Of a stretch of DNA of 14,921 nucleotides, positions 1 through 8,800 are shown piece after piece. Each line of letters starts with the position of its first letter. The stretch's first letter is position 1. The notes below the pieces were generated by a model. The model had not been told where the DNA came from. It saw nothing but the letters and a program-made list of their open reading frames with translations, and did no database searches. The position numbers and the translations under genes are program-made. The stretch is from Deltaproteobacteria bacterium (GTDB lineage Bacteria > Desulfobacterota > Desulfobacteria > Desulfobacterales > JAFDHS01), in contig JAFDHS010000003.1 of assembly GCA_019308655.1 (NCBI GenBank), positions 1 to 14,921 on the forward strand. Direction: 5' to 3'.

Positions 1-186
1 GGTTATGCCACGCTCTCTTTCTTCAGGAGCCTTGTCTATCTGATCAAACGGAACAAACTCACCACCGCCCTTCATAGCCATAAGTTTTGTAATCGCCGCC
101 GTCAAAGTCGTCTTTCCATGATCAATGTGACCTATAGTGCCTACGTTTACATGCGGCTTGGTTCGCTCATATTTTTCCTTAGCCAT
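1..186 (-). CDS. tuf: Elongation factor Tu, N-terminal part (second tuf copy, cut by window edge)
   Basis: EF-Tu carries aminoacyl-tRNA to the ribosome as a GTP complex. The first 62 codons are visible, starting MAKEKYERTKPHVNVGTIG, and the gene runs off the left edge. The GTP-binding P-loop is intact as GHIDHGKTTL (about residues 19-28). The switch I approach reads FDQIDKAPEERERGIT, as in bacterial EF-Tu. The ATG at 184-186 is preceded by a good ribosome binding site (GGAGGG, about 7 nt upstream). It follows rpsG after 168 nt, where most bacteria have fusA first. A second tuf, of which only the 3' part is visible, lies at the other end of the window in the same orientation. Identification is certain for the family; whether the two copies are identical cannot be judged, because the visible parts do not overlap. 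Confidence 0.97.
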   Translation of the reverse strand, partial: MAKEKYERTKPHVNVGTIGHIDHGKTTLTAAITKLMAMKGGGEFVPFDQIDKAPEERERGIT

Positions 187-354
187 ATCTTTCGCCCTCC
201 CCTTGAAAAGGACACCTTAATTTGCAAAAAAATCAATTTATAAAATATAAAAATTTGCCAGTCCGTAAAACCAGGTATCAATATACTTATAGTAAGTATA
301 AAGTACAATTATTTATGACAAATCAGTTTTCAAACTCCGCACCTGATAACAAGC
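187..354 (-). promoter_or_regulatory. rpsG-tuf spacer with dyad and possible tuf promoter
   Basis: This 168-nt AT-rich spacer holds no gene. On the minus strand a TTGTCA (316-321) is followed after 15 nt by TATACT (295-300), or after 17 nt by TACTTA, a possible sigma-70-type promoter for tuf. A perfect 8-bp dyad, TATACTTA-CTA-TAAGTATA, lies at 282-300 and overlaps that possible -10. It could be an operator or an mRNA hairpin. No convincing intrinsic terminator is seen after rpsG, so tuf could be served both by read-through and by its own promoter. The promoter call is weak. Confidence 0.35.
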
Positions 355-825
355 CTACCATCTAAAATGAGCAAAGGCCTTGTTTGCATCCGCCATCTTA
401 TGGACATCTTCTCTCTTTTTCATAGAAGAACCCTTTTGATTGGCAGCATCCAAAAACTCTCCTGCAAGCTTTCGGGCCATTGTCTTTTCAGGCCGCTTAC
501 CGGCGAAACTTATAATCCACCTGATCCCCAAAGCCGTTCGGCGGGCCGGCCTTATCTCGGTAGGAATCTGATATGTTGAACCGCCTACCCGTCGCGATTT
601 GACTTCTATCATCGGCCTTACATTCTCTACGGCAAGTTCAAACTTTTTAAGCGGAGATTCGCCTGTCTTCTGTTCTAAAATATCAAATGCTTCGTAAATA
701 ATTTTTTCTGCCGTACTTTTTTTTCCGTCACGCATGATACAACTGATAAACCTTGAAACAAGCTTACTGTTGTATTTGGAATCAGGTACAATAATTCGTT
801 CGGGAACCTCTCTTCTTCTAGGCAT
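355..825 (-). CDS. rpsG: 30S ribosomal protein S7
   Basis: S7 nucleates assembly of the 30S head by binding the 3' domain of 16S rRNA, and it lies at the E site. The 156-residue product has the family's usual length. It begins MPRRREVPERIIVPD, has the conserved VENVRPMIEVKSRRVGG region near residues 66-82, and ends DANKAFAHFRW. The start at 823-825 fits the canonical S7 N-terminus, but the ribosome binding site is poor: only scattered G residues (GATGGTGTGATG) precede the ATG. In E. coli, S7 represses its own operon by binding the rpsL-rpsG spacer. The weak initiation site and the hairpins in the 100-nt spacer here are compatible with similar control, which is an inference. rpsL lies upstream and tuf downstream. 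Confidence 0.98.
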   Translation of the reverse strand: MPRRREVPERIIVPDSKYNSKLVSRFISCIMRDGKKSTAEKIIYEAFDILEQKTGESPLKKFELAVENVRPMIEVKSRRVGGSTYQIPTEIRPARRTALGIRWIISFAGKRPEKTMARKLAGEFLDAANQKGSSMKKREDVHKMADANKAFAHFRW

Positions 826-925
826 ACATCACACCATCACTATAAATTATACATATAGAATATATTAATATCGAAATCGGATTTCACCCCAAATCGTATT
901 TGGGCGGATCGAATTTAAAGAAACT
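826..925 (-). promoter_or_regulatory. rpsL-rpsG spacer with two hairpins; candidate S7 autoregulatory site
   Basis: The 100-nt spacer contains a perfect 7-bp hairpin, CCCAAAT-ACG-ATTTGGG (888-904 on the minus strand). Right after it comes a 5-bp hairpin, GAAAT-CCG-ATTTC (873-885). The rest, toward rpsG, is AT-rich and includes a TATAAT-like hexamer without a good -35. In E. coli the corresponding spacer is the binding target of S7 for translational feedback on the str operon. Position and length agree, but I cannot show the S7-binding fold itself. Neither hairpin is followed by a T-tract, so they are not terminators. Confidence 0.45.
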
Positions 926-1297
926 TTATTTGGGCTTCTTTGCCCCATACTTCGACCTGCCCTGTCTTCGATCGTCAACGCCAAGCGTATCCAGAGTACC
1001 CCTTACAATATGATATCTTACACCAGGCAAATCCTTCACACGACCTCCACGGACTAAAACCACGGAATGTTCCTGAAGGTTATGCCCTATGCCGGGAATA
1101 TATGCCGTAACTTCTACACCGGTAGTCAATCTTACTCTCGCAACCTTACGCAACGCGGAGTTAGGTTTTTTGGGCGTTGAGGTATACACCCGAGTACAAA
1201 CCCCTCTTTTTTGGGGAGAGCTTTTTAACGCAGGAGTGTTTGTCTTCTTCTTTATCCGCTTTCTTCCCTTTCTTACTAGCTGGTTAATCGTCGGCAT
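926..1297 (-). CDS. rpsL: 30S ribosomal protein S12
   Basis: S12 sits at the 30S decoding centre and controls tRNA selection accuracy. The 123-residue product starts MPTINQLVRKGRKR and contains the conserved TPKKPNSALRKVARVRLT and GRVKDLPGVRYH loops. The lysines equivalent to E. coli K42/K43 and K87 are wild type, so nothing suggests ribosomal streptomycin resistance. The aspartate next to the second lysine is the residue beta-methylthiolated by RimO in other bacteria. The ATG at 1295-1297 is chosen because it matches the S12 N-terminus. A longer in-frame reading upstream would run through the promoter at 1353-1381 and has no S12 homology. The ribosome binding site AAAGGAG (1311-1317) is 13 nt away, rather far. 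Confidence 0.98.
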   Translation of the reverse strand: MPTINQLVRKGRKRIKKKTNTPALKSSPQKRGVCTRVYTSTPKKPNSALRKVARVRLTTGVEVTAYIPGIGHNLQEHSVVLVRGGRVKDLPGVRYHIVRGTLDTLGVDDRRQGRSKYGAKKPK

Positions 1298-1352
1298 TTT
1301 TTCGTTCTGGCTCCTTTTATATTCATATGCGTACCCATCGGCAAAATGAGAT

Positions 1353-1381
1353 ACCTTATACATATCGTTTCTCATTGTCAA
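1353..1381 (-). promoter_or_regulatory. Probable promoter of the rpsL-rpsG(-tuf) transcript
   Basis: A perfect -35 hexamer TTGACA (1376-1381, minus strand) is followed by TATAAG after 15 nt (1355-1360), or by TAAGGT after the standard 17 nt (1353-1358). It lies between the rpoC stop and rpsL, about 55 nt upstream of the rpsL ATG, so it would give the str genes their own start separate from rpoBC. The transcription start has not been determined and the exact -10 is ambiguous. Confidence 0.65.
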
Positions 1382-1389
1382 GTACTTTT

Positions 1390-1408
1390 ATAAAAACCGG
1401 ATGATCCG
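1390..1408 (-). terminator. Possible weak terminator after rpoC
   Basis: Just after the rpoC stop the minus strand reads CGGA-TCA-TCCG followed by GTTTTTA, a 4-bp G+C-containing stem with a short T-tract. The stem is short, so at most it gives partial termination. Its placement directly upstream of the TTGACA promoter of rpsL fits a boundary between the rpoBC and rpsL units. Confidence 0.35.
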
Positions 1409-1415
1409 CTCTGCC

Positions 1416-4400
1416 TTAAAGTGAAACATTCGAATCAACCTCGAGATCCTGATACAGAGGAGAACCGGTTCCTGCAGGAATGAGCCTCCCCATGATCACA
1501 TTCTCTTTCAGACCTTTCAGATAATCAACTTTACCGGCAATACTGGCATCGGTAAGGACTTTTGTCGTCTCTTGGAACGAAGCGGCTGAAATAAAGCTAT
1601 CGGTACTCAGAGAAGCTTTTGTTATTCCCAGAATAAGAGGCTCCCCCTCTGCAGGACTCCCTCCTTTTTCCATCACTGCTCTATTTACCTGTGCAAAACG
1701 GATTCTATCCACCTGTTCATCAGCAATAAAATCCGTATCTCCAACTTCAAGGATCTTCACACGCCTCATCATCTGCCGCACAATTACCTCTATATGCTTG
1801 TCGTTTATGCGTACGCCCTGCAAGCGGTACACTTCCTGAACTTCATCGACAAGATAACGTGCCAATGCAACTTCACCCTTGATGTTCAGTATATCCTGAG
1901 GATTCGCCGAACCGCTTACAAGCGGCTCACCCGCTCTGACATAATCCCCTTCATATACACTTATATGCTTTCCACGGGCTATAAGGTATTCTTTTTTTTC
2001 ACCCACGTCTACCGGCACAACCGTTACTTTCTGTTTTCCCTTTTTTGTCGCGGCTTTTGCGATAGAAACATATCCGTCAATTTCACTCAAAACGGCAACT
2101 TCTTTGGGTTTGCGGATTTCAAACAGTTCAGCAACTCTGGGGAGACCTCCGGTAATATCCTTGGTTTTGGTGGTTGCACGAGGCAGTTTGGCTATAACAT
2201 CACCTGCTTTAACGCTTTCATCCTCTTCAACCAACAATATGGCACCTACAGGCAGCACATAACGAGCTAACCCCGAAGTGCCGGGGATCAAAACTGTTTT
2301 CCCTTCTTCGTCTTTGATTGAAATCCTGGGACGCACATCGGAAATTTTCCCTTCAATAATAGTCCGACTCGACTTACCGGTTACAGGATCCAGTTTTTCC
2401 TGCATGGTTTTACCGATTGCAATATCACCAAATTTTACTGTCCCGTCAACCTCCGTGATAATTGGTGTCGTAAAGGGATCCCATGTTGCAAGCAAATCTC
2501 CGGATTTGACCTTCTGACCCTCTTTTACCAAAACATGAGTACCGTAAATTACGGGGCACTTTTCTCTTTCCCGATCCTTATCACCGACAATTGAAAACTC
2601 ACCGCCTCTACGGTTCATTACCACAAAATATTTTTCATCACTTAACACGACGTTAAGATCACCGAACTTAACAGTTCCTTCCGTTCTGGCCTTAATATCC
2701 GCCTGTTCAACTCTACGACTGGCTGTTCCGCCGATATGGAAGGTACGCATAGTCAACTGAGTGCCCGGTTCACCAATAGATTGCGCAGCCAAAATTCCTA
2801 TGGCCTGGCCCATTTCAACAGGCTTTCCGTGGGAAAGATCCCGACCGTAACATTTAACACAAACACCGTAGGGAGTCTTACATGTTAAAACGGATCTAAT
2901 CTTTACGCTCGTTATTCCGGCATTATCAATCAGTTTTAAAGCAGCCTCATCAATCTCCTCGCCGACCTCAACAATAACCTCATCCGTAAAAGGATCAATG
3001 ATAGCCTCCAGAGCTACACGGCCAAGAATACGATCTCTCAGAGGCTGAATAACTTCTCCACCCTCCATCAGCGCCTCAACCTCTATGCCTATCATTGTAC
3101 CGCAGTCCTGTTCCATTACGCTGCAATCCTGTGCAACATCCGCAAGGCGTCTGGTCAGATATCCTGAATTGGCAGTTTTCAAAGCCGTATCGGCAAGGCC
3201 TTTCCTTGCACCGTGGGTTGAGATAAAATATTGAAGAACCGTCAATCCCTCCCTGAAGTTAGCCGTAATAGGCGTTTCAATTATCTCTCCCGAAGGTTTT
3301 GCCATAAGACCACGCATCCCCGCAAGCTGACGCATCTGGTCCTTGCTGCCCCTGGCACCGGAATCCGCCATCATGAATATAGGATTTATTCGCTCTCGCC
3401 TATTGACGTCATCATTTTTATTCGATGATACACGTTCTTTTACTGCAGCAGCAGGTTTCTTCATGGCTTCCATCATCGCATTGGCAATATCATCCGTTGC
3501 CTTTGCCCAGATATCCACGACTTTATTATATTTTTCCCCTTGGGTAATAAGCCCCTCGGTATACTGGGCACCAATTTCCGAAACCTTTTTTTCTGCATCA
3601 TTGATAATATCCCGTTTGGAATCAGGAATAATCATCGCGTCAATGGAGATGGAAAGTCCTCCTGATGTTGAATACTTGTAACCTATATCCTTTAGTCTGT
3701 CCGAAAGGATAACCGTTCCTTTAGGTCCCAAATTTCTGTAAGCATAATCAACAAAATCACCCAACGCCTTTTTGGACAAAACCTTGTTCACCATATCAAA
3801 AGGTATCTCAGTTCGCTTCTCAGTTACTTCAAACAGGTGATAATTGCCACCTGTATGAATAATGTTGCTGCACTCTTTTTGTTCAAGAGAAAAAATATGA
3901 TCGAGATCTGCCTCATCAACATCAAATATTCTCTTGAATTCATTTTTTTTAAGGAGTCCCAGATTTCCTTTATTCTCTTCATCAACACTTTGAGAATATT
4001 TATCTACCATATCTATAAAAGATACCCCGGCATTGATTTTATCAATAACAGCATTTGCATCTTTTTTGTTAGAAACCATGATATGGCGAAATACGGGGAA
4101 GATATTGTTGGGTATAATTTCCCACAAAAGCATACGTCCAACGGTCGTTTCCACTCTTTTGTGGTTCATACGAACGATAATTTTTGCATGAAGATCAACG
4201 ACTCCGGAATCATATGCAGACCTCACCTCATCTGAATTCGCAAAACGCCTGCCCTCACCTATAGAACCTGAAATCACCTGGGTCATATAATAAATACCCA
4301 GGACGATATCCTGCGTAGGTACAATAATGGGATTCCCGTTTGAAGGCGAAAGAATATTGTTGGTCGAAAGCATCAAAACCCGGGCCTCGATCTGTGATTC

Positions 4401-5822
4401 AACCGAAAGAGGTACATGCACCGCCATCTGGTCCCCATCGAAGTCGGCATTAAAAGCAGTGCAAACAAGAGGATGAAGCTGCAATGCCTTACCTTCTATC
4501 AATACGGGTTCAAAAGCCTGAATGCCGAGACGATGAAGTGTAGGGGCACGATTGAGAAGAATCGGATACTCCTTTACAACTTCATCCAAGGTATCCCAGA
4601 CTTCCGGGATTTCCCGCTCCACCATTTTTTTGGCACTTTTTACGGTAGATACAAATCCCTTTTCTTCCAGACGATGATAAACAAAAGGCTTAAACAGTTC
4701 CAAAGCCATTTTTTTGGGAAGACCGCACTGGTGAAGCCTGAGATCCGGTCCGACCGTAATAACGGTACGACCTGAATAGTCAACACGCTTTCCAAGAAGA
4801 TTTTGGCGGAAACGCCCCTGCTTGCCTTTTAACGTATCACTGAGAGATTTTAATGGCCTTTTATTGGTTCCTGTAACGACCCTGCCGTGTCGGCCGTTGT
4901 CAAAAAGAACGTCCACTGCCTCCTGAAGCATTCTTTTTTCGTTTCTCACAATGATATCAGGAGCCTTTAATTCAACAAGACGATTTAATCGGTTATTACG
5001 GTTAATAACACGACGATAAAGGTCATTAAGATCTGAAGTGGCAAACCTTCCACCCTCAAGAGGAACTAAAGGTCGCAAATCAGGTGGAAGAACAGGGATT
5101 ACATCCATGATCATCCAGGCAGGATCAACCCCGGAATTTCTGAATGCATCTACGATTTTGAGACGTTTGGAAAGCTTGGCTCGCTTTGCAATAGAACCTG
5201 TAGCTTGAATTTCAAGCCGCAACTCCTTATATATTTCGTCAAGATCAATCTGGTCCAAGAGAACCTTGACAGCCTCGGCGCCAATCCCCACTTCAAAGTT
5301 AGGCCCATAAAGTTCAAGTGCTTCATTATATTTATCTTCAGATATAAGCTGGCCATGAGTAAGCCCGGTATCCTTTGGATCGATAACAATATAGCTGTCA
5401 AAATAAAGAACCTTTTCCATATTTTTCAGCGTTATGTCCAACAGATTCCCCAGCTTGCTCGGAAGGCTTTTTAAAAACCATATATGTCCCACAGGGGTTG
5501 CAAGATCAATGTGCGCCAGCCTGTCTCTTCGCACTTTGGACTGAATGACCTCAACCCCACATTTTTCACAAATAACCCCTCTGTGCTTCATCCGCTTATA
5601 TTTGCCGCAGTTACATTCATAGTCCTTGGTCGGACCAAAAATTTTAGCACAGAAAAGACCATCACGCTCCGGTTTGAACGTTCTGTAATTAATTGTTTCC
5701 GGCTTTTTTATCTCCCCGTATGACCACTGCCGAATCTGTTCCGGGGAGGCCAGTGCAATCCGAACCCCTTCATAAAGTCTTGGATCCGTTGGTTTGGCAA
5801 AGAAATCGTATAGAGTTTCCAA
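1416..5822 (-). CDS. rpoC: RNA polymerase beta' subunit with an inserted parvulin-like domain
   Basis: Beta' forms the clamp and half of the catalytic centre of RNA polymerase. The product is 1468 residues. The N-terminal zinc site is intact (Cys 70, 72, 85, 88), as are the catalytic NADFDGDQ (Asp 460, 462, 464), the second zinc site (CKTPYGVCVKC plus an upstream Cys), the bridge/trigger region (QSIGEPGTQLTMRTFHIGG) and the SI3 insertion typical of proteobacteria. About 97 residues (575-672) absent from E. coli RpoC are inserted in the pore-domain region and resemble a PpiC rotamase (listed separately). The start is a TTG at 5820-5822. A TAAGGAG site lies 6 nt upstream, and this start gives exactly the same spacing to the conserved IALASP motif as in E. 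coli. A TTG 27 nt further upstream would overlap rpoB and lacks a proper ribosome binding site. The gap to rpoB is 10 nt. Confidence 0.98.
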   Translation of the reverse strand: METLYDFFAKPTDPRLYEGVRIALASPEQIRQWSYGEIKKPETINYRTFKPERDGLFCAKIFGPTKDYECNCGKYKRMKHRGVICEKCGVEVIQSKVRRDRLAHIDLATPVGHIWFLKSLPSKLGNLLDITLKNMEKVLYFDSYIVIDPKDTGLTHGQLISEDKYNEALELYGPNFEVGIGAEAVKVLLDQIDLDEIYKELRLEIQATGSIAKRAKLSKRLKIVDAFRNSGVDPAWMIMDVIPVLPPDLRPLVPLEGGRFATSDLNDLYRRVINRNNRLNRLVELKAPDIIVRNEKRMLQEAVDVLFDNGRHGRVVTGTNKRPLKSLSDTLKGKQGRFRQNLLGKRVDYSGRTVITVGPDLRLHQCGLPKKMALELFKPFVYHRLEEKGFVSTVKSAKKMVEREIPEVWDTLDEVVKEYPILLNRAPTLHRLGIQAFEPVLIEGKALQLHPLVCTAFNADFDGDQMAVHVPLSVESQIEARVLMLSTNNILSPSNGNPIIVPTQDIVLGIYYMTQVISGSIGEGRRFANSDEVRSAYDSGVVDLHAKIIVRMNHKRVETTVGRMLLWEIIPNNIFPVFRHIMVSNKKDANAVIDKINAGVSFIDMVDKYSQSVDEENKGNLGLLKKNEFKRIFDVDEADLDHIFSLEQKECSNIIHTGGNYHLFEVTEKRTEIPFDMVNKVLSKKALGDFVDYAYRNLGPKGTVILSDRLKDIGYKYSTSGGLSISIDAMIIPDSKRDIINDAEKKVSEIGAQYTEGLITQGEKYNKVVDIWAKATDDIANAMMEAMKKPAAAVKERVSSNKNDDVNRRERINPIFMMADSGARGSKDQMRQLAGMRGLMAKPSGEIIETPITANFREGLTVLQYFISTHGARKGLADTALKTANSGYLTRRLADVAQDCSVMEQDCGTMIGIEVEALMEGGEVIQPLRDRILGRVALEAIIDPFTDEVIVEVGEEIDEAALKLIDNAGITSVKIRSVLTCKTPYGVCVKCYGRDLSHGKPVEMGQAIGILAAQSIGEPGTQLTMRTFHIGGTASRRVEQADIKARTEGTVKFGDLNVVLSDEKYFVVMNRRGGEFSIVGDKDREREKCPVIYGTHVLVKEGQKVKSGDLLATWDPFTTPIITEVDGTVKFGDIAIGKTMQEKLDPVTGKSSRTIIEGKISDVRPRISIKDEEGKTVLIPGTSGLARYVLPVGAILLVEEDESVKAGDVIAKLPRATTKTKDITGGLPRVAELFEIRKPKEVAVLSEIDGYVSIAKAATKKGKQKVTVVPVDVGEKKEYLIARGKHISVYEGDYVRAGEPLVSGSANPQDILNIKGEVALARYLVDEVQEVYRLQGVRINDKHIEVIVRQMMRRVKILEVGDTDFIADEQVDRIRFAQVNRAVMEKGGSPAEGEPLILGITKASLSTDSFISAASFQETTKVLTDASIAGKVDYLKGLKENVIMGRLIPAGTGSPLYQDLEVDSNVSL
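3816..4091 (-). other. Parvulin/PpiC-like domain inserted in RpoC (about residues 578-669)
   Basis: This segment interrupts the RpoC alignment between IIPNN and PFDMVNK, which are nearly adjacent in E. coli RpoC. It follows the parvulin order: HIMV start (His580), an alpha helix with KINAGVSF (595-602), DKYSQS (607-612), the GNLG turn (619-622), a hydrophobic helix with F629 and F633, and the closing strand YHLFEV (661-666, His662). His580 and His662 match the two conserved parvulin histidines and F633 the conserved Phe. The usual Cys/Asp position is Ser612 and the usual Met is Phe629. The fold call rests on motif order recalled from PpiC, SurA and PrsA. Whether it is catalytically active is unknown; it may serve as a binding or assembly module. 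Confidence 0.8.
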
Positions 5823-5832
5823 AAACGTCTCC

Positions 5833-8800
5833 TTACTTTTTTCCTTCAATAAGGTTTATATCTAATCCCAGGCTCTGCAATTCCTTTGTCAGGACTCTGA
5901 AAGACTCGGGCAAACCCGGTTCAAGTACGTTTTGACCTTTGACAATCTTTTCGTACATACGAGTTCTACCCGCCATATCATCCGACTTTACGGTTAAAAA
6001 CTCCTGCAGTGCATACGCCGCTCCATAAGCCTCCATGGCCCAAACCTCCATTTCACCAAGACGCTGTCCTCCAAACTGGGCCTTACCACCAAGAGGTTGC
6101 TGGGTCACGAGAGAATAAGGGCCAATGGATCGGGCATGTATCTTGTCGTCAACAAGATGATGAAGCTTCAGCATATACATTGTGCCAACGGTAATCTGTC
6201 CATCAAAAGGTTCTCCGCTACGACCGTCAAACAAAGTCGCCTGGCCGGAAATACAAACCCCAGCTTCGGATAGAAGCGTTTTGATTTCTTCCTCTTTTGC
6301 GCCGTCAAAAACAGGAGTCGCCATATGGACACCCTCCTTATAATTTCCTGCAAAATCAATCATCTGTTTATCGTCGAGGCCGGCTATCATATCGTGATCC
6401 GACGATGCTGAGAATACCCGTTTTAATTTTTCTCTGAGTTCATCGGTTTTCTTCTCTTCAATCAGTGCAGAAATTTGATCGCCAAGGACTTTTGCGGCAC
6501 GCCCCAAATGAATTTCCAGAATCTGGCCGACGTTCATCCTGGAAGGCACACCTAAAGGGTTAAGGACCATATCAACCGTTGATCCATCTTCAAAATAAGG
6601 CAAATCTTCCTGTGGAAGAATTCGGGATACGACGCCCTTGTTACCATGACGCCCCGCCATCTTATCACCTACCGACAATATCCGTTTCATTGCGACATAG
6701 ATCTTGATCAACTTTATTACGCCCGGAGGAAGGTCATCACCCCTTTCGTAACGTCTGACGCGATCTTCAAAACCCAATCTGCAAACATCGCATTGTTCCC
6801 TGTAGCGTCCAAGAATTTCATGCACGCTTTCCGTCAGAGCCGAGTCTTTTAATACAATCCCCTCAAGCAGAGAAGTCGGAATTTCGGCAAGGGTCGTCTT
6901 ATCTATTACAACACCTTTTGGAATTAAGATATTTTTGCCTTTTTTTAAAGGCAGGGAAGACTCTTGGCCAATTAATAATTCTTCGAGTCGGGTGCGAACC
7001 GTTTCTTCAATTAGTTTAAGCTTATCATCTCTGTCATTCTCTAATGCCCGAATTTCTTTATCCTCGATCAGGCGGGTACGATCATCCTTTGCTATACCCC
7101 GCCGGGAGAATACTTTTGCATCGATAACCACCCCTTCAACACCCGGAGGTACACGCAGAGAAGTATCTTTTACATCGCCGGCCTTTTCGCCAAAAATGGC
7201 ACGAAGAAGCTTTTCTTCCGGTGAAAGCTGGGTTTCGCCCTTAGGGGTTATCTTGCCCACAAGTATATCACCAGGAACGACTTCAGCACCCAGTCTTATT
7301 ATGCCACTTTCATCAAGATTTTTTAAAGCTTCATCTCCGACATTTGGGATATCCCTCGTAATCTCTTCTTTTCCGAGTTTGGTATCCCTGGATAGAACTT
7401 CAAACTCTTCAATATGGACAGAAGTAAATACACTGTCCCTGACAAGTCTTTCACTTACCAGAATCGAGTCTTCAAAATTATAACCACCCCAGGGCATAAA
7501 TGCCACAGTTACATTTTTGCCTAAAGCGAGTTCTCCCTTTTCCGTTGATGGGCCGTCAGCCAGCACTTCACCTGCCTTAACCAGCTGACCTTTTTTGACG
7601 ATGGGTCGATGATTGAAACACGTATTCTGATTCGAACGAATAAACTTTGAAAGGTTATAAATCGTCACAGGACTTTCATCATCTTCATCGACCACCGGAT
7701 TGTGCTTAAGAACGATACGAGATGCATCTACATAAACAACACGGCCGTCCCTTTCCGTAACTATGGTTACTCCGGAATCCTTGGCAACAACGCTCTCAAT
7801 ACCGGTACCCACCAAAGGAGATCTGCTTTGGGTCAAAGGAACCGCCTGACGCTGCATGTTTGACCCCATAAGGGCCCTGTTTGCATCGTCATTTTCCAAA
7901 AATGGTATAAGAGAAGCAGAAACACTAACCAGCTGATTGGGAGAAATATCCATAAGTTCAATATCATCCCGGCTCATCATCATGAACTCCCCACCAACAC
8001 GTGAAGTCACAAGTGAATTGACATAACGATTTTTTTCATCAATAGGTGCATTGGCCTGGGCAATGGGGTGTTCCTTTTCCTCAAAAGCGCTAAGAAGCTT
8101 AACTTCATTGGAGACGATTCCGTCCTTAACACTGCGGTACGGCGTTTCAATGAAACCATATTCATTTACTCGTCCATACGTACAAAGAGAAACAATAAGA
8201 CCGATATTAGGACCTTCAGGAGTTTCAATGGGACAAATACGGCCGTAATGGGACGGATGGACATCCCTTACTTCAAAACCGGCACGTTCCCGCGTAAGAC
8301 CGCCGGGCCCGAGAGCACTTAAACGGCGTTTATGGGTTGTTTCCGAAAGCGGATTCGTCTGGTCCATAAACTGGGACAACTGACTTGTTCCGAAAAACTC
8401 TTTTACAACAGCGGAAACCGGCTTTGGATTAACTAAGTCATGTGGCATCAGAGCATCCACCTCCTGCATGCTCATCCGCTCTTTGATGGCCCTTTCCATA
8501 CGTACCAGACCAATACGATACTGATTTTCTAAAAGCTCACCAACAGCGCGAACCCTTCGGTTTCCGAGGTGATCAATATCATCGACAACCCCCTGAGAAT
8601 CCCTGAGTTCCACAAGAGTCTTTGCCGTAAGAAGGATATCCTCTTTCCTTAGTGTGGTTAAATCCAGAGGCGATTTTATTCCAAAGCGATGGTTCATCTT
8701 CAGACGACCTACACTAGAAAGATCATAATAGGCCGGCTTAAAAAAAAGATGATCAATAAAATCCTGGGCTACCTGAGGTGTAGCAGGATTTCCGGGTCTG

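Noticed and set aside
205..250. AT-only stem followed by seven T before tuf, as a terminator
   Set aside because: The stem is short, interrupted and contains almost no G-C pairs, and it would block tuf translation signals immediately downstream; not convincing.
1298..1381. In-frame N-terminal extension of S12 by 28 residues
   Set aside because: The extension overlaps the TTGACA promoter, has no similarity to S12, and the internal ATG matches the family start.
1794..2270. Plus-strand reading frame of 158 codons opposite rpoC
   Set aside because: Antisense to the conserved C-terminal half of RpoC, with no ribosome binding site or homology noticed.
6935..7483. Long plus-strand reading frame of 182 codons, Ser-rich
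   Set aside because: It lies entirely antisense to conserved rpoB sequence, has no recognisable domain and a composition expected from a shadow frame.
5450..8400. Possible rifampicin-resistance or streptomycin-resistance alleles in rpoB and rpsL
   Set aside because: The key residues of the rifampicin pocket and the S12 lysines are the sensitive type.
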